Below the pieces are notes generated by a model. That model did not search any database, had not been told where the DNA came from, and saw only the letters and a list, made by a program, of their open reading frames with translations. A DNA stretch of 64,000 nt from Pseudomonas fluorescens. GTDB lineage: Bacteria > Pseudomonadota > Gammaproteobacteria > Pseudomonadales > Pseudomonadaceae. The stretch spans positions 124,001 to 188,000 of the forward strand of contig NZ_CABVIX010000008.1 in the NCBI RefSeq assembly GCF_902498185.1, in the 5' to 3' direction. The position numbers were made by a program, and so were the translations under genes. Below are positions 26,114-36,652 of the stretch, piece by piece (position 1 is the first letter of the stretch; each line of letters opens with the position of its first letter).

Positions 26114-26683
26114 TCAGGCCACCTCGCCCAGTTGCCCATCATCGCGCACGGCCAGGCGTACCAGGGCGCCATGGCCGACCTCGACTTGCAGCAACTGCTC
26201 GCGCGGCAAGCCACGAGCACGGGCCAGCAGCAGGCGCATGACGCCGCCGTGGGTGACCAGGAGCACGCGCTTGCCCACCTGATTGCGCTGCAGCCGCTCG
26301 ACGGCGCCAAATACCCGCTCGGCAAAGGCCAGCACGGTTTCGCCGCCGGGCGGGGTATAGGTGTAGGGATCAGTCCAGAAGCGGCCGAGCTCGTCGGCGT
26401 GGGTGTCCATCAGCTGCTTGGCGCTGCGGCCTTCCCACTCGCCGAAATGCAGTTCCTGCAATGCGGGCTCGCGCTGCACTGCCAAGCCAAGGCGTGCGCC
26501 AAGCTCGTCGGCGAACAGCGCGCAGCGCTGCAAGGGAGAACTGACCAGCACCTCCCAGGCACCGCCCTGCGCGACCGCTTCGCGCATCTGCGACCAGCCG
26601 AGCGGGGTCAGGGCATCGTCCAGGCTGCCACGCAGGCCGCCGCCCTGCTCGGTTTCACCATGGCGCAAGAGGTCGAGAATCAT
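26114..26683 (-). CDS. cobC: Alpha-ribazole phosphatase (histidine phosphatase family)
   Basis: 189 residues. Phosphoglycerate-mutase-like fold with the catalytic LRHGET near residue 6, a second Arg in SSPLQRC, the acid Glu in HFGEWEGRS, and a late His in LVTHGGVMR. Removes phosphate from alpha-ribazole-5'-phosphate or cobalamin phosphate. Its ATG overlaps the cobT stop (ATGA). Confidence 0.92.
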   Translation of the reverse strand: MILDLLRHGETEQGGGLRGSLDDALTPLGWSQMREAVAQGGAWEVLVSSPLQRCALFADELGARLGLAVQREPALQELHFGEWEGRSAKQLMDTHADELGRFWTDPYTYTPPGGETVLAFAERVFGAVERLQRNQVGKRVLLVTHGGVMRLLLARARGLPREQLLQVEVGHGALVRLAVRDDGQLGEVA

Positions 26684-27735
26684 GCAGGTCGGTCCGCCAC
26701 GGCCGCTTCGGCAAAGGTCGCCATCTGTCCATGCAGGGCGCAGGCCAGACGCAAGAGCGGCACTGCCAGAGCAGCGCCGCTGCCTTCGCCCAGGCGCAGG
26801 CCCAGGGCCAGCAAGGGTTCGGCCTCAAGTGCGGCGAGCAAGGCATGGTGGCCAGGTTCGGCGCCCTGGTGGGCAAACAACAGCCATGGCCGGCACTGCG
26901 GATTGAGGCGCACTGCCACCAACGCCGCGACGCTGCAGATAAAACCATCGACCAGCGCTGGCACGCCTTGCTGCGCACAGGCGAGATACGCGCCCGCCAA
27001 TGCAGCGATCTCGAAACCACCCAGGCAGCCCAGTGCATGCAACGGCTCCTCTGCCCGGGCGCCATGCAGCGCCAGGGCCCGCTCGATCACCTCGGCCTTG
27101 TGGCGCACACCGGCGCTGTCCAGGCCGGTGCCAGGGCCACTGAGATCGCGTGCCGGGGAGTCCATCAGGGCGCTCGCCAGGGCTGCAGCCGCCGTAGTGT
27201 TGCCAATGCCCATCTCGCCGCCAATGAAGAGCTGCGCACCGTGCCCGAGCGCCCGCAGCACACTGTCGCGGCCGCCCTGCAGGGCACCGTGCAGTTGCTC
27301 TTGGGTCATTGCCGGCTGGCGGGCGAAGTTGGCGGTACCGGCGCCCAGGCGCAGATGCCGGACGCCCGGCAATTCGAGGTCCGGATCGACGGTGCCCAGG
27401 TCGACCACTTCAAGCCGCGCGTCGAGCTGGCGCGCCAGCACACTGATGGCCGCCCCGCCGCCGACGAAGTTGCGCAGCATCTGGCCGGTCACTGCCTGCG
27501 GGTAGGCCGAAATACCCTCATCGACCACGCCATGGTCACCGGCAAAGATGCTGATGAACACCTGCTCCAGTCGTGGCCGTTCCTGTCCCTGCATGCCTGC
27601 CAGCTGCACCGCGAGGGGTTCCAGCTGGCCGAGCGAGCCAGTGGGCTTGGTCAATTGCTGCTGACGGGCGCGGGCCTGGTCCATGGCGGCGTGATCGAGA
27701 GGTTGGCAGGCATCGCGCCACCAGGAATGAGTCAT
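26680..27735 (-). CDS. cobT: Nicotinate-nucleotide-dimethylbenzimidazole phosphoribosyltransferase
   Basis: 351 residues, the normal length. Makes alpha-ribazole-5'-phosphate from dimethylbenzimidazole (supplied by BluB in the same operon) and nicotinate mononucleotide. Motifs seen: [42 protein letters not shown], and the catalytic Glu in LGEGSGAAL near residue 318. Start at ATG 27735, overlapping the cobU stop (ATGA); an upstream in-frame extension lies inside cobU. Confidence 0.95.
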   Translation of the reverse strand: MTHSWWRDACQPLDHAAMDQARARQQQLTKPTGSLGQLEPLAVQLAGMQGQERPRLEQVFISIFAGDHGVVDEGISAYPQAVTGQMLRNFVGGGAAISVLARQLDARLEVVDLGTVDPDLELPGVRHLRLGAGTANFARQPAMTQEQLHGALQGGRDSVLRALGHGAQLFIGGEMGIGNTTAAAALASALMDSPARDLSGPGTGLDSAGVRHKAEVIERALALHGARAEEPLHALGCLGGFEIAALAGAYLACAQQGVPALVDGFICSVAALVAVRLNPQCRPWLLFAHQGAEPGHHALLAALEAEPLLALGLRLGEGSGAALAVPLLRLACALHGQMATFAEAAVADRPA

Positions 27736-28253
27736 AGAGCAGGTCCTTTGAGCATGAGAGGAAGACCGGCAACCGTCAGCACCACGCGCTCGCAGCGCTC
27801 GGCCACGGCCTGGTGAATCAGGCCGGCCAGGTCGACGTAGCGGCGAGTCAGCTCGCCCATGGGCACCACGCCCAGGCCTGTTTCGTTGCTGACCAGGATG
27901 ACGGTGCCGGGCAGCTGCGCCAGGCAGCCGAGCAGCGCGTCGCGCTCCTCGGCCAGACGCTGAGGGTCTTCGAGCATCAGCAGGTTGGTCAGCCACAGGG
28001 TCAGGCAGTCGACCAGCAGGCAGCGGTCTTGGGCAGCTTCGCGGCGCAGCACAGCGGCCATGGCCACGGGTTCTTCGATGAGTCCCCAGTCGGCGGGACG
28101 GCGCTCGCGGTGCAGTTGCACCCGTGCGTTCATTTCGCCGTCCAGCGGTTCGCTGGTGGCGATGTAGGTGACCGGCAGTCCGCTGGCCGCGGCCAGTTGC
28201 TCGGCCAGGCGGCTCTTGCCGGAGCGGGCGCCGCCGAGGATAAGGTTGCGCAT
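27732..28253 (-). CDS. cobU: Adenosylcobinamide kinase / cobinamide-phosphate guanylyltransferase
   Basis: 173 residues. The P-loop GGARSGKS is at residues 6-13, the guanylylated His is in VQLHRERRP, and [13 protein letters not shown] is the Walker B region. Phosphorylates adenosylcobinamide and then transfers GMP to it. Start at ATG 28253, one base after the cobQ stop (TGACATG). Called CobP in P. denitrificans nomenclature. Confidence 0.95.
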   Translation of the reverse strand: MRNLILGGARSGKSRLAEQLAAASGLPVTYIATSEPLDGEMNARVQLHRERRPADWGLIEEPVAMAAVLRREAAQDRCLLVDCLTLWLTNLLMLEDPQRLAEERDALLGCLAQLPGTVILVSNETGLGVVPMGELTRRYVDLAGLIHQAVAERCERVVLTVAGLPLMLKGPAL

Positions 28254-28254
28254 G

Positions 28255-29709
28255 TCAGCCGCCTCCACAGAGTTGGCGCAGGGCCGTGGTGTCCATGTGC
28301 TGCTCGACCAGGTCGGCAAGGCGCTCGATGTCGCGCTCACGCAGGGCCTGGTAGTCGACCGGTTCCACCGCCTGCAGCCCCGCCCAGCGCAGTAGCGCAG
28401 CGCATGACTCGGTGCCCTCGAACAGGCCATGCAGATAGGTGGCCAACACCTGCCCGTCGGCGCTCACCGCACCGTCGCAACGCCCGTCTGTCAGCTGAAG
28501 CGCGGGGCGCTCCAGGGCAGGGCCGCTAGTGACACCCGCATGGATCTCGTAGCCAGTGACTGGCGCCCCCTCAAGCTCGAGGGTACCGGCAACGTTACGC
28601 AGCTGTTTGTCGGCTTCGAGCACGGTGCTGTAGTCGAGCAGGCCCAGACCGGCACTGGAGCCCGCGGCCCCTTCGAGTCCCAGCGGGTCGTGCACCTGCT
28701 GTCCGAGCATCTGCAGCCCGCCACAGATCCCGATGACCTTGCCGCCATAGCGCAGGTGACGCGCGATGGCGCTGTCCCAGCCGCGCGCGCGCAACTGCGC
28801 CAGGTCGCCGCGCACGCTCTTGGAGCCGGGCAGGATGATCAGGTCGGCAGCAGGGATCGGCTGGCCAGGCCCGATGAATTGGAGGTCGACCTGCGGATGC
28901 AGGCGCAGCGGGTCGAAATCGGTGTGGTTGCTGATGCGCGGCAGCACCGGGACGATGACCTTCAGCGCGCGTTCGTGCTTGGCGCCCTGACGCTGATCAA
29001 TGCCGTCCTCCGCTTCGAGATGCAAGTCGGTGACATAGGGCAGCACGCCCAGTACCGGCTTGCCGGTGCGCGCTTCAAGCCAGTCCAGGCCCGGCTGCAG
29101 CAAGGCGATGTCACCCCGGAAACGATTGATGACGAAGCCTTTGACCCGCGCCTGCTCGTTCGGCGACAGCAGTTCGAGGGTGCCCACCAGATGAGCGAAA
29201 ACCCCGCCACGGTTGATGTCGGCCACCAGGATCACCGGGCAGTCGACCGCCTCGGCAAAGCCCATGTTGGCGATGTCGCCAGCCCGCAGGTTGATTTCGG
29301 CCGGGGAGCCTGCGCCTTCGACCACCACCACCGCATACTGCGCGCTCAGGCGCTGGTGGGATGCCAGCACGGCCTGCATGGCGATGGACTTGTAGTCATG
29401 GTAGGCCACCGCATTCATGCAGGTGACCGCGCGGCCATGGACGATGACCTGGGCGCCGGTGTCGCTGTTGGGCTTGAGCAGCACCGGATTCATGTCTGTA
29501 TGGGGCGCCAGCCGGCAGGCTTGGGCCTGCACCGCCTGGGCGCGGCCGATCTCGCCGCCGTCGGCGGTGACGGCGCTGTTGAGCGCCATGTTCTGCGGCT
29601 TGAAAGGCACGACGGCAATGCCTTGGCGCAGCAGCCAGCGGCAGAGCGCGGTCACCAGGGTGCTCTTGCCGGCATCGGAGGTGGTGCCTTGCACCATCAG
29701 GGTGGTCAT
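28255..29709 (-). CDS. cobQ: Cobyric acid synthase
   Basis: 484 residues. The N-terminal BioD-like domain ([18 protein letters not shown]) activates carboxylates with ATP. The C-terminal class-I-like glutaminase carries the Cys of [10 protein letters not shown] near 327. Amidates positions b, d, e and g of adenosylcobyrinate diamide. It overlaps cobD by 4 bases. Confidence 0.96.
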   Translation of the reverse strand: MTTLMVQGTTSDAGKSTLVTALCRWLLRQGIAVVPFKPQNMALNSAVTADGGEIGRAQAVQAQACRLAPHTDMNPVLLKPNSDTGAQVIVHGRAVTCMNAVAYHDYKSIAMQAVLASHQRLSAQYAVVVVEGAGSPAEINLRAGDIANMGFAEAVDCPVILVADINRGGVFAHLVGTLELLSPNEQARVKGFVINRFRGDIALLQPGLDWLEARTGKPVLGVLPYVTDLHLEAEDGIDQRQGAKHERALKVIVPVLPRISNHTDFDPLRLHPQVDLQFIGPGQPIPAADLIILPGSKSVRGDLAQLRARGWDSAIARHLRYGGKVIGICGGLQMLGQQVHDPLGLEGAAGSSAGLGLLDYSTVLEADKQLRNVAGTLELEGAPVTGYEIHAGVTSGPALERPALQLTDGRCDGAVSADGQVLATYLHGLFEGTESCAALLRWAGLQAVEPVDYQALRERDIERLADLVEQHMDTTALRQLCGGG

Positions 29710-30698
29710 GCGAATTCCTTGCGGTAGTCGTTCAGGGCCTGGCCCAGGCGGTCCAGGTCGGCGTCGCGCTCAGGCAGGCCGAAGCGCAGGGCCGCCGGGG
29801 TGTTGAACAGACGCACGAGGATACCGCGCCGGGCAAGAAAATCGTGCAGCTGAGCCGCGCGCTCGGTACGTACGTACTGGAACAGGTCGCAGCCGCCGGC
29901 CGGGCTCAGGCCGGCGCTGCCCAGCAGCGCTGCAAGGCGTTCGCTGGCGAGGGCGCAGCGGCTGATCTGGACCTGATGGGCAGTCTCATCGCGCAGGCAG
30001 GCCTGCCCGAGCACTCGCGTCGGGCCGCTGATGGTCCAGGGTCCCAGCAGCTCGGCCAGGCGTTCGAGCAGCGCCTGCTCGGCGAGCACGAAGCCCAGGC
30101 GCACACCGGCCAGGCCGAAGAACTTGCCGAACGAGCGCAGCACGATCAGGCCGGGGCGCTTGGCATGGGCCGCGATGCTGAGCCCGGGGGTGTTGTCCAT
30201 GAAGGCTTCATCGACCAGCAGCCAGCCGCCACGCGCGGCCAGGCGCGCGTGCCAGGCCAGCAGGCGCTCGCCCGAAACCACGCGGCCGGTGGGATTGTTG
30301 GGGTTGACCAGCAGCAGCACGTTCAGGTTGTCCAGCGCAGTCTCCAGCGCATCCTCGTCGAGCTCGCGCACCTCGTGCCCGGCGCGCTGCCAGGCTTGGG
30401 CGTGCTCGGCGTAGCACGGCGACAGTACGCCCACCACGCTGCGCCCGCGCAGCTGGGGCAAGGCCTGGATCGCGGCCTGGGAACCGGCAACCGGCAGGAT
30501 CTGGCACACACCGTAATAATGACGCGCGGCCTGCTCCAGGCCGTCGTCGGTTTCGGGCAGGCGCGCCCAGGCCTGCAAGGGAATTTCAGGAATCGGATAC
30601 GGCCACGGGGCGATGCCACTGGAGAGGTCCAGCCAGCGGTCCCGGGCGATGCCGTAGTGCTGCACCGCGCGCAGCAAGCGTCCACCATGCTCAAGCAT
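29706..30698 (-). CDS. cobD: Threonine-phosphate decarboxylase
   Basis: 330 residues, fold-type I PLP enzyme related to histidinol-phosphate aminotransferase. The PLP lysine lies in [17 protein letters not shown] near 190; [10 protein letters not shown] is the substrate/PLP loop. Produces the aminopropanol phosphate arm for B12. It overlaps cbiB by 8 bases, its direct partner in the pathway. Named CobC in the P. denitrificans scheme, which conflicts with the phosphatase name used downstream. Confidence 0.92.
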   Translation of the reverse strand: MLEHGGRLLRAVQHYGIARDRWLDLSSGIAPWPYPIPEIPLQAWARLPETDDGLEQAARHYYGVCQILPVAGSQAAIQALPQLRGRSVVGVLSPCYAEHAQAWQRAGHEVRELDEDALETALDNLNVLLLVNPNNPTGRVVSGERLLAWHARLAARGGWLLVDEAFMDNTPGLSIAAHAKRPGLIVLRSFGKFFGLAGVRLGFVLAEQALLERLAELLGPWTISGPTRVLGQACLRDETAHQVQISRCALASERLAALLGSAGLSPAGGCDLFQYVRTERAAQLHDFLARRGILVRLFNTPAALRFGLPERDADLDRLGQALNDYRKEFA

Positions 30699-31599
30699 TC
30701 CACTGCGCTCCCAGGCAGATCAGCAACAACCACAACCACACGCCCTTGCGCACCAGCTGCCAGCCTCGCTCTATCGCGTCGGCATCGGCCATCGGGCCCT
30801 CGCCCAGGCGCGCACGCTCGTGCAACTCACCGTGATAGACCGCCGGTCCACCAAGCTCGACGCCCAGCGCACCAGCCCCCGCGGCCATGACCGGACCTGC
30901 ATTGGGGCTGTCCCACAGTGGGGCCTGGCGACGCCAGCAGGCCAAGGCCAGGCGGGTCTTGCCCAGCAAGGCGTAGGTCAGCGCCACCAGCCTGGCCGGA
31001 ATATAGTTGAGCACGTCGTCGATGCGCGCCGCAGCCCAGCCGAAGCGCTCGAAGCGCTCGTTGCGGTAGCCCCACATGGCATCCAGCGTATTGCTCAGGC
31101 GATACAGCACCACCCCGGGCGCACCGGCCACGGCAAACCAGAACAACGCGGCGAACACCGCATCGCTGCCGTTTTCCAGGACTGATTCAGTGGCCGCGCG
31201 CGCCACGGCAGGCTCGTCGAGCTCGCGGGTTTCGCGGCTCACCAGGTACCCCACGCGCTGACGTGCCTGTTCAAGGTCCCCTCGGCGCAGGGCGTCGGCC
31301 ACCGGCAGCACATGCTCGCCCAGGCTGCGCATGCCCAGCGCGCAGTACAACGCTAGAATATCGACCAGCCAGCCGATATAGGGCAGCCACGACAGGATCA
31401 TCGCGACCAGCGTAAGCGGCACCACGGCCAGGAACCAGGCGCTGACGCCATGGCTGCGCCAGCCCCGGCCACCGGCATTCAGGCGCTGCTCCAGGCGCGA
31501 CGCCAGGCGTCCGAACGCCACCAGCGGATGTCGCCGCTGCGGCTCGCCCAGCAGCGCATCCATGGCCACCCCGGCCACCGTCAGCAAGGCCACGCTCAT
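30691..31599 (-). CDS. cbiB: Adenosylcobinamide-phosphate synthase
   Basis: 302 residues. Membrane protein attaching aminopropanol phosphate to cobyric acid. Motifs: [25 protein letters not shown] at the N terminus, then [25 protein letters not shown] and [38 protein letters not shown]. Start at ATG 31599, which overlaps the bluB stop (ATGA); the in-frame ATG at 31614 is less likely. Known as CobD in P. denitrificans nomenclature. Confidence 0.94.
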   Translation of the reverse strand: MSVALLTVAGVAMDALLGEPQRRHPLVAFGRLASRLEQRLNAGGRGWRSHGVSAWFLAVVPLTLVAMILSWLPYIGWLVDILALYCALGMRSLGEHVLPVADALRRGDLEQARQRVGYLVSRETRELDEPAVARAATESVLENGSDAVFAALFWFAVAGAPGVVLYRLSNTLDAMWGYRNERFERFGWAAARIDDVLNYIPARLVALTYALLGKTRLALACWRRQAPLWDSPNAGPVMAAGAGALGVELGGPAVYHGELHERARLGEGPMADADAIERGWQLVRKGVWLWLLLICLGAQWNA

Positions 31600-32246
31600 T
31601 GCTCGTTCCCCCATTGGTTTTCAAACAGCATCTCGCTTAGCGGTTTTTCCTGCGCCCAGCCTTCGAGCACCAGCATCGGCGCCGGGTAGAACGCCTCGAC
31701 CGGGCCCAGGCACAACACCGCCAGCGGCTTGGCGCCTGCCGGCATGCCCAGCAGCGCAGCCAGTGCCTGAGGGTCGAACAGCGACACCCAGCCCATTCCC
31801 AGGCCTTCGGCGCGCGCCGCCAGCCAGAGGTTCTGGACCGCGCACGACAGCGACGCGAGGTCCATTTCCGGCAAGGTCCTGCGGCCAAAGATGTGTGCTT
31901 CCCGCTGGTCCATCAAGGCAGCCACCAGCACCTCGGCGCAGTCGCCAATACCCTCGACCTTGAGCTGCATGAATTGATCGGAACGCTCGCCCAGCGCGTG
32001 AGCCGTACGCACCCGTTCCTCCTCCACCAGCGCCTGGATTCGCCCACGCAGGGCGCGGTCGCTGATACGGATGAACCGCCAGGGCTGCATCAGGCCGACG
32101 CTGGGCGCCTGGTGCGCCGCGCCAAGCAGTCTCGCCAGCAGCTCGGGAGCAACCTCGCCCCCGGTGAAATGACGCATGTCGCGGCGCTCGCCAATGGCGC
32201 GGTAGATCGCCGCACGCTCGGCGTCGCTGAAAGCCTGTTCGCTCAT
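31596..32246 (-). CDS. bluB: 5,6-dimethylbenzimidazole synthase
   Basis: 216 residues, nitroreductase-like flavoprotein that breaks down its own FMN to make the lower ligand of B12 aerobically. Seen: [43 protein letters not shown] at the N terminus and [14 protein letters not shown] later. Its place within the cob operon supports the BluB role over a general nitroreductase. Overlaps the preceding and following genes by 4 bases each. Confidence 0.95.
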   Translation of the reverse strand: MSEQAFSDAERAAIYRAIGERRDMRHFTGGEVAPELLARLLGAAHQAPSVGLMQPWRFIRISDRALRGRIQALVEEERVRTAHALGERSDQFMQLKVEGIGDCAEVLVAALMDQREAHIFGRRTLPEMDLASLSCAVQNLWLAARAEGLGMGWVSLFDPQALAALLGMPAGAKPLAVLCLGPVEAFYPAPMLVLEGWAQEKPLSEMLFENQWGNEQ

Positions 32247-33538
32247 GGCCGCAACAGCGCCGCCGCCGCAGGTGGGTTGGACGGAAAATAGAAGTGCACG
32301 TAGGACGCCGTCAGCCGGCCGCAGCGATAGACTGCCTCGGCGCCACGTCCGCCATTGGGGCTATGCCCACGGGCGATCGGTTCCAGCGCGGTGCTGGTCA
32401 GCGAATGATGGTAGGTATGTCCGCGCAGGTTGCCCTCGGGCAACGCCACGTCCTGCAAGGCCAACGCCGCCAGCCGTTTCTGCATCACGGCGTCCCCTGC
32501 AAGCAGGCCAAGCAGCTCGGCCCGTTCACCTGTCACGTCGGTCAGGGAGTCGAGCAGGTACAGCATCCCACCGCATTCGGCGAGCAGCGGCTTGCCCTGG
32601 GCGTGGTGCGCGCGGATGGCATGCAGCATCGGGGCATTGGCGGACAGGACCTGATGGTGCAGCTCGGGATAACCGCCGGGAAGATAAAGGCTGTCGACAT
32701 CGGGCAGATGCGCGTCATGCACAGGCGAGAAGAACACCAGCTCGGCGCCCATGGCCCGCAGCAGGTCAAGATTGGCGCCGTACAGGAAGGCAAAGGCTTC
32801 GTCACGGGCCACGCCGATGCGCACGCCGGCCAGCAACGGCTCGGCTGGGACAGGATCCGGCTCGGCGAAGCTGACCGGCGGCGGCAGGGCGGCATCGCAG
32901 CTCTCGCCCAAGGCCTGGGCGGCGGCATCGAGGCGCGCGTCCAGGTCATTCAATTCGCTCGCCTGGACCAGCCCGAGGTGCCGGCTCGGCAGCTCGATGT
33001 CACTTCCCCGCGACAGCCCGCCATACCACCGCAGCCCCTCGGTCAGGCTGCCTTCGAGCAATTGCGCGTGGCGCAGCGTGCCGACGCGGTTGGCCAGGAC
33101 GCCCGCAAACGGCAGGTCGGCCTGATAGCGCGCCAGGCCCAGGGCCAGAGCGCCGAAGGTCTGGGCCATGGCCGTGCCGTCGATCACCGCCAGCACCGGC
33201 ACGCCGAAGTGCCGGGCCAGATCAGCGCTCGAAGGAGTGCCGTCGAACAGCCCCATGACACCTTCAATCAGGATCAGGTCGGCATCGAGCGCTGCCTCCC
33301 ACAGCAGCCGCCGGCTCTCCTGCTCTCCGATCATCCACATGTCGAGCTGGTACACCGGCGCACCGCTGGCACGCTCGAGAATCATCGGGTCGAGAAAATC
33401 CGGCCCGCACTTGAACACCCGCACCTTGCGGCCGAGGTTGCGATGCAGGCGTGCCAAGGCGGCGGTGACCGTGGTCTTGCCCTGGCCTGAAGCCGGTGCC
33501 GCGATCAGAACAGCCGGGCAGTGCCGGACTTGGCTCAC
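32243..33538 (-). CDS. cbiA: Cobyrinate a,c-diamide synthase
   Basis: 431 residues. Same two-domain plan as CobQ: a P-loop (ASGQGKTTVTAALARLHR) at the N terminus and a glutaminase with the Cys in LLAECGGMLYLLD near 322. Amidates the a and c side chains. Called CobB in P. denitrificans. Overlaps cobO and bluB by 4 bases each, and is the second gene of the operon. Confidence 0.95.
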   Translation of the reverse strand: MSQVRHCPAVLIAAPASGQGKTTVTAALARLHRNLGRKVRVFKCGPDFLDPMILERASGAPVYQLDMWMIGEQESRRLLWEAALDADLILIEGVMGLFDGTPSSADLARHFGVPVLAVIDGTAMAQTFGALALGLARYQADLPFAGVLANRVGTLRHAQLLEGSLTEGLRWYGGLSRGSDIELPSRHLGLVQASELNDLDARLDAAAQALGESCDAALPPPVSFAEPDPVPAEPLLAGVRIGVARDEAFAFLYGANLDLLRAMGAELVFFSPVHDAHLPDVDSLYLPGGYPELHHQVLSANAPMLHAIRAHHAQGKPLLAECGGMLYLLDSLTDVTGERAELLGLLAGDAVMQKRLAALALQDVALPEGNLRGHTYHHSLTSTALEPIARGHSPNGGRGAEAVYRCGRLTASYVHFYFPSNPPAAAALLRP

Positions 33539-34146
33539 AGCTCGACGCCTTTCTGCGCGCGGATGCCGGCCTGGAAGGCATGCTTGACGACGCCCATCTC
33601 GGTCACGGTGTCGGCCAGGTCGATCAGTTCAGGCTTGGCGCCGCGGCCGGTGACGATCACATGCTGCATCGGCGGGCGGGCCTGCAGGTCGCCAAGGACT
33701 TGGTCGAGGTCGAGGTAGCCGTGCTTGAGAGCGATATTCAGCTCGTCGAGCACTACGAAGCCGATGGCAGGGTCCTGCAGCATCTGCCGCGACACGGCCC
33801 AGGCTGCTTCGGCGGCGGCGATATCGCGCTGGCGGTCCTGGGTTTCCCAGGTAAAGCCCTCGCCCATCACGTGATACCGCACCTGTTCAGGGAAGCGGCG
33901 ATAGAACAGCTCTTCGCCGGTGCTGTTGCGGCCCTTGATGAACTGCACCACGCCGCACTGCATGCCATGGCCCATGGCGCGGGCGAGCATGCCGAAGGCC
34001 GAGCTGCTCTTGCCCTTGCCGTTGCCGGTCAGCACCAGCAGCAGGCCGCATTCATTCGGGGCGCTGGCGATACGCTCGTCGATCACGGCCTTCTTGCGCT
34101 GCATGCGCGCCAGGTGGCGTTCGTCACGCTCGATGGATTCGCTCAT
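33535..34146 (-). CDS. cobO: Cob(I)yrinic acid a,c-diamide adenosyltransferase
   Basis: 203 residues, CobA/CobO/BtuR type. P-loop GNGKGKSS at residues 41-48 and VLDELNIALKHGYLD near 125. Adenosylates the corrin cobalt. First gene of the operon, just below the cobalamin riboswitch. Start at ATG 34146, with GGAG 6 bases upstream; a longer in-frame reading to 34200 would bypass that site. Confidence 0.95.
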   Translation of the reverse strand: MSESIERDERHLARMQRKKAVIDERIASAPNECGLLLVLTGNGKGKSSSAFGMLARAMGHGMQCGVVQFIKGRNSTGEELFYRRFPEQVRYHVMGEGFTWETQDRQRDIAAAEAAWAVSRQMLQDPAIGFVVLDELNIALKHGYLDLDQVLGDLQARPPMQHVIVTGRGAKPELIDLADTVTEMGVVKHAFQAGIRAQKGVEL

Positions 34147-34272
34147 GAAAGTTCTCCGCAGACTGTCGGACGCCACACACGGGCGCGCGCTGGCAGGCAC
34201 CAGGCGACGACAGATAAATAGGCAGGCATACGGAAAACGCGCAGGGCCGAGGCGTTGGCCACGGTGCTCCGC

Positions 34273-34291
34273 GCATCACCCTCCGTGATGC
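34273..34291 (-). promoter_or_regulatory. Hairpin below the cobalamin riboswitch (expression-platform candidate)
   Basis: Perfect 7-bp stem GCATCAC/GTGATGC with a 5-base loop that reads GGAGG in the mRNA. It sits between the B12 box and cobO, with no U-run. Its role is uncertain. Confidence 0.4.
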
Positions 34292-34303
34292 CGTTGGCTG
34301 TAA

Positions 34304-34505
34304 CAGGCCGGTCTCCGGACTTGCGAGCAGGCTCGGGGCCTTGTGCCACGCGCCTTCCCGGGTATTGAAACCCAGTGGCCATGCGCGGCGTTCACTCGCT
34401 TACCGTTGCGGGGGCAGCGCCGGAATCGCGCGTTGTCTGCGCTCACCGGCTTCCCAGTTTCACCCTGCCGAACCTTCGCCCGCAGAGCACCTGAAACACG
34501 CCGCG
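34304..34505 (-). promoter_or_regulatory. Cobalamin riboswitch upstream of cobO
   Basis: In mRNA orientation the 3' end carries the B12 box (AAGTCCGGAGACCGGCCTG, 34322-34304). Further 5' are the conserved GCCGGTGAGCGC and CTGCCCCCGCAACGGTAAG segments, and a 5' GGTG/GAAACTGGGAAGCCGGTG region. Order and spacing match the AdoCbl class. It should switch the ten-gene cob operon off when cobalamin is plentiful. Outer boundaries are approximate. Confidence 0.95.
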
Positions 34506-34634
34506 AAGGTTAGAGGGTTGCACTCGGAGCGTCAATCGAACCCGGGACGATCTGCCACTGGACGGGGGGCACTGAACCTACTTTACGGCACAGGGTTCTG
34601 AATACTTGATCACCACCTTGCGAGGATCTCGAAC

Positions 34635-35948
34635 ATGGACAGGATACGCGTAGCGATAGTGCTGGCCCTGGCCACGGGCCTGGGCGGTTGCGGCGAGACC
34701 GCCCGGCTGAAGCTGGAGGAAGGCTTCGGGCCCTCGCCAAAACTGCCCGAGCCGAACGAGACCCTGATGCCCACCGTCAACATCGCCCCAGCGGTGGGCT
34801 GGCCACAAGGCGCCAAGCCTCATGCGGCGCCCGGCACCCAGGTAGCCGCCTTCGCAGGCAACCTCGATCACCCGCGCTGGCTTTTTGTACTGCCCAACGG
34901 TGACGTACTGGTGGCCGAGACCAACGCCCCACCCAAGCCAGACGACGACAAGGGCGTGCGCGGCTGGGTCATGAAAAAGGTGATGAAGCGCGCGGGTGCG
35001 GGCGTGCCCAGCGCCAACCGCATCACCCTGCTGCGCGACGCCGACCATGATGGCGTCGCCGAGGTGCGTACCACCTTCATCGATGGCCTCAATTCACCTT
35101 TCGGCATGGCCCTCGTCGGCACTGACTTCTACGTAGCCGACACCGATCGCCTGCTGCGCTTCCACTACGCGCCTGGCACCACGCAAGTCCAGAATCCCGC
35201 CAAGGTGGTCGATCTGCCGGGCGGCACGCTTAACCATCACTGGACCAAGAACGTCATCGCCAGCCGCGATGGCAAGAAGCTCTACGTCACCGTCGGCTCC
35301 AACAGCAACGTGGCGGAAAACGGGCTGGAGCAAGAGCAAGGCCGAGCCGCCATCTGGGAAATCGACCGCGCCACCGGCCAGCACCGGATCTTCGCTTCAG
35401 GACTGCGCAATCCCAACGGCCTGGACTGGGAGCCGACCACTGGCGCGCTATGGACGGCGGTGAACGAGCGCGACAAGATTGGCAGCGACCTGGTGCCCGA
35501 CTACATCACTTCGGTCAAGGAGGGCGGCTTCTACGGCTGGCCCTACAGTTATTACGGTCAGCACGTCGACGTGCGGGTCAAGCCGCAAGCGCCGGACATG
35601 GTCGCCAAGGCCCTGGTCCCCGATTACGCTGTCGGCCCGCACACCGCGTCGCTAGGCTTGGCGTTCGCGAAAGACGGCGTCTTGCCCTCGCCGTTCGGCC
35701 GTGGTGCATTCATAGGCCAGCATGGCTCCTGGAACCGTGATCCGCACAGTGGCTACAAAGTGGTATTCGTGCCGTTCGGGGCGGATGGCAGACCCTCGGG
35801 CAAGCCGGTGGATCTGTTGAGCGGGTTTCTGAATGATGATGACAAGGCGATGGGCCGGCCTGTGGGCGTGGTCACCGACCAGCGCGACGGTGTGCTGGTG
35901 GCGGATGATGTGGGAAATGTGATCTGGCGGGTGACGCGAGCACGATAG
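34635..35948 (+). CDS. PQQ-type sugar dehydrogenase (sorbosone dehydrogenase-like) lipoprotein
   Basis: 437 residues. Lipobox LGGC (Cys19) anchors it to the outer leaflet or periplasm. The body is a six-bladed propeller of the soluble glucose/sorbosone dehydrogenase family: [70 protein letters not shown], and HGSWNR near the end. Oxidises a sugar or aldose lactone using PQQ, with the substrate unproven. GAGG lies ahead of the ATG. Divergent from cobO; the riboswitch leader lies between. Confidence 0.88.
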   Translation: MDRIRVAIVLALATGLGGCGETARLKLEEGFGPSPKLPEPNETLMPTVNIAPAVGWPQGAKPHAAPGTQVAAFAGNLDHPRWLFVLPNGDVLVAETNAPPKPDDDKGVRGWVMKKVMKRAGAGVPSANRITLLRDADHDGVAEVRTTFIDGLNSPFGMALVGTDFYVADTDRLLRFHYAPGTTQVQNPAKVVDLPGGTLNHHWTKNVIASRDGKKLYVTVGSNSNVAENGLEQEQGRAAIWEIDRATGQHRIFASGLRNPNGLDWEPTTGALWTAVNERDKIGSDLVPDYITSVKEGGFYGWPYSYYGQHVDVRVKPQAPDMVAKALVPDYAVGPHTASLGLAFAKDGVLPSPFGRGAFIGQHGSWNRDPHSGYKVVFVPFGADGRPSGKPVDLLSGFLNDDDKAMGRPVGVVTDQRDGVLVADDVGNVIWRVTRAR

Positions 35949-35982
35949 GCCACACTCCTGTGGAAGCCCGCCACAGGTTGCT

Positions 35983-36516
35983 TCAGGGATTGGTCGCCAG
36001 GTTGCCGGAAGGAATGATGCGCTTCGCCTGCAGATAGGCTTTGTGCCAGTAGCTGTTGGACAGGTAATCCAGCCGCACCGTCCCGCCCGTCGACGGAGCG
36101 TGCACAAAGCGCCCTTCTCCTACGTAAATCCCGGCATGACTGACCTGCGACCCGCCGCTGGTCGCAAAAAACACCAAATCGCCAGACTGCAAGGCCTGGA
36201 TGTCGATATCCGGGGCACGAACGCCGATCATTTCGCGAGTGGTGCGTGGCAGGCTGATGCCTGCGGCGTCGCGGTACACGTAGCCGATCAGGCCGCTGCA
36301 ATCAAATCCGGAATCAGGCGTGTTGCCACCCCACCGATAGGGCGTGCCCACCAGGCCAATGGCTCTGAACAGCACATCTTCGGCCACCGGGGAGAACGAG
36401 GGTTGGCTGTACATGACTACCCGCGGGGCCACGGGAGGCGGCGCGGGGGCATGACTCGAGCAGGCACCGAGCAGTGCCGTCAGGGAAAGAAGAGCGAAGC
36501 GCGCCATCATCGCCAT
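35983..36516 (-). CDS. NlpC/P60 cell-wall endopeptidase lipoprotein (first of two)
   Basis: 177 residues. Lipobox LLGAC (Cys19) follows a short signal. Catalytic Cys73 in GFDCSGLIGY, His127 in VSHAGIYVG and a third polar residue in FVHAPS complete the papain-like triad. Cuts peptide cross-links (gamma-D-Glu-mDAP) in peptidoglycan, as for Spr/MepS. The domain is about 38% identical by eye to the next gene, so the two look like a tandem duplication. Codons MAMM at the start leave two possible ATGs. Confidence 0.9.
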   Translation of the reverse strand: MAMMARFALLSLTALLGACSSHAPAPPPVAPRVVMYSQPSFSPVAEDVLFRAIGLVGTPYRWGGNTPDSGFDCSGLIGYVYRDAAGISLPRTTREMIGVRAPDIDIQALQSGDLVFFATSGGSQVSHAGIYVGEGRFVHAPSTGGTVRLDYLSNSYWHKAYLQAKRIIPSGNLATNP

Positions 36517-36652
36517 GGTCAGAACATCCTGTCTGTAACCGGTCGACCGCAGTCGAAAAGAGTTGAGAAACTAGATTAGACGCTTTGCGTAAATACGCAC
36601 GGCGGCACGCTTTTTGAGCTGTGCCGCCGTGTTGGACCTGCGAGGGATGCGA

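Noticed and set aside
26680..27996. N-terminally extended cobT starting at 27996
   Set aside because: The extra residues are an out-of-frame reading of cobU; the ATGA overlap at 27735 is the better start.
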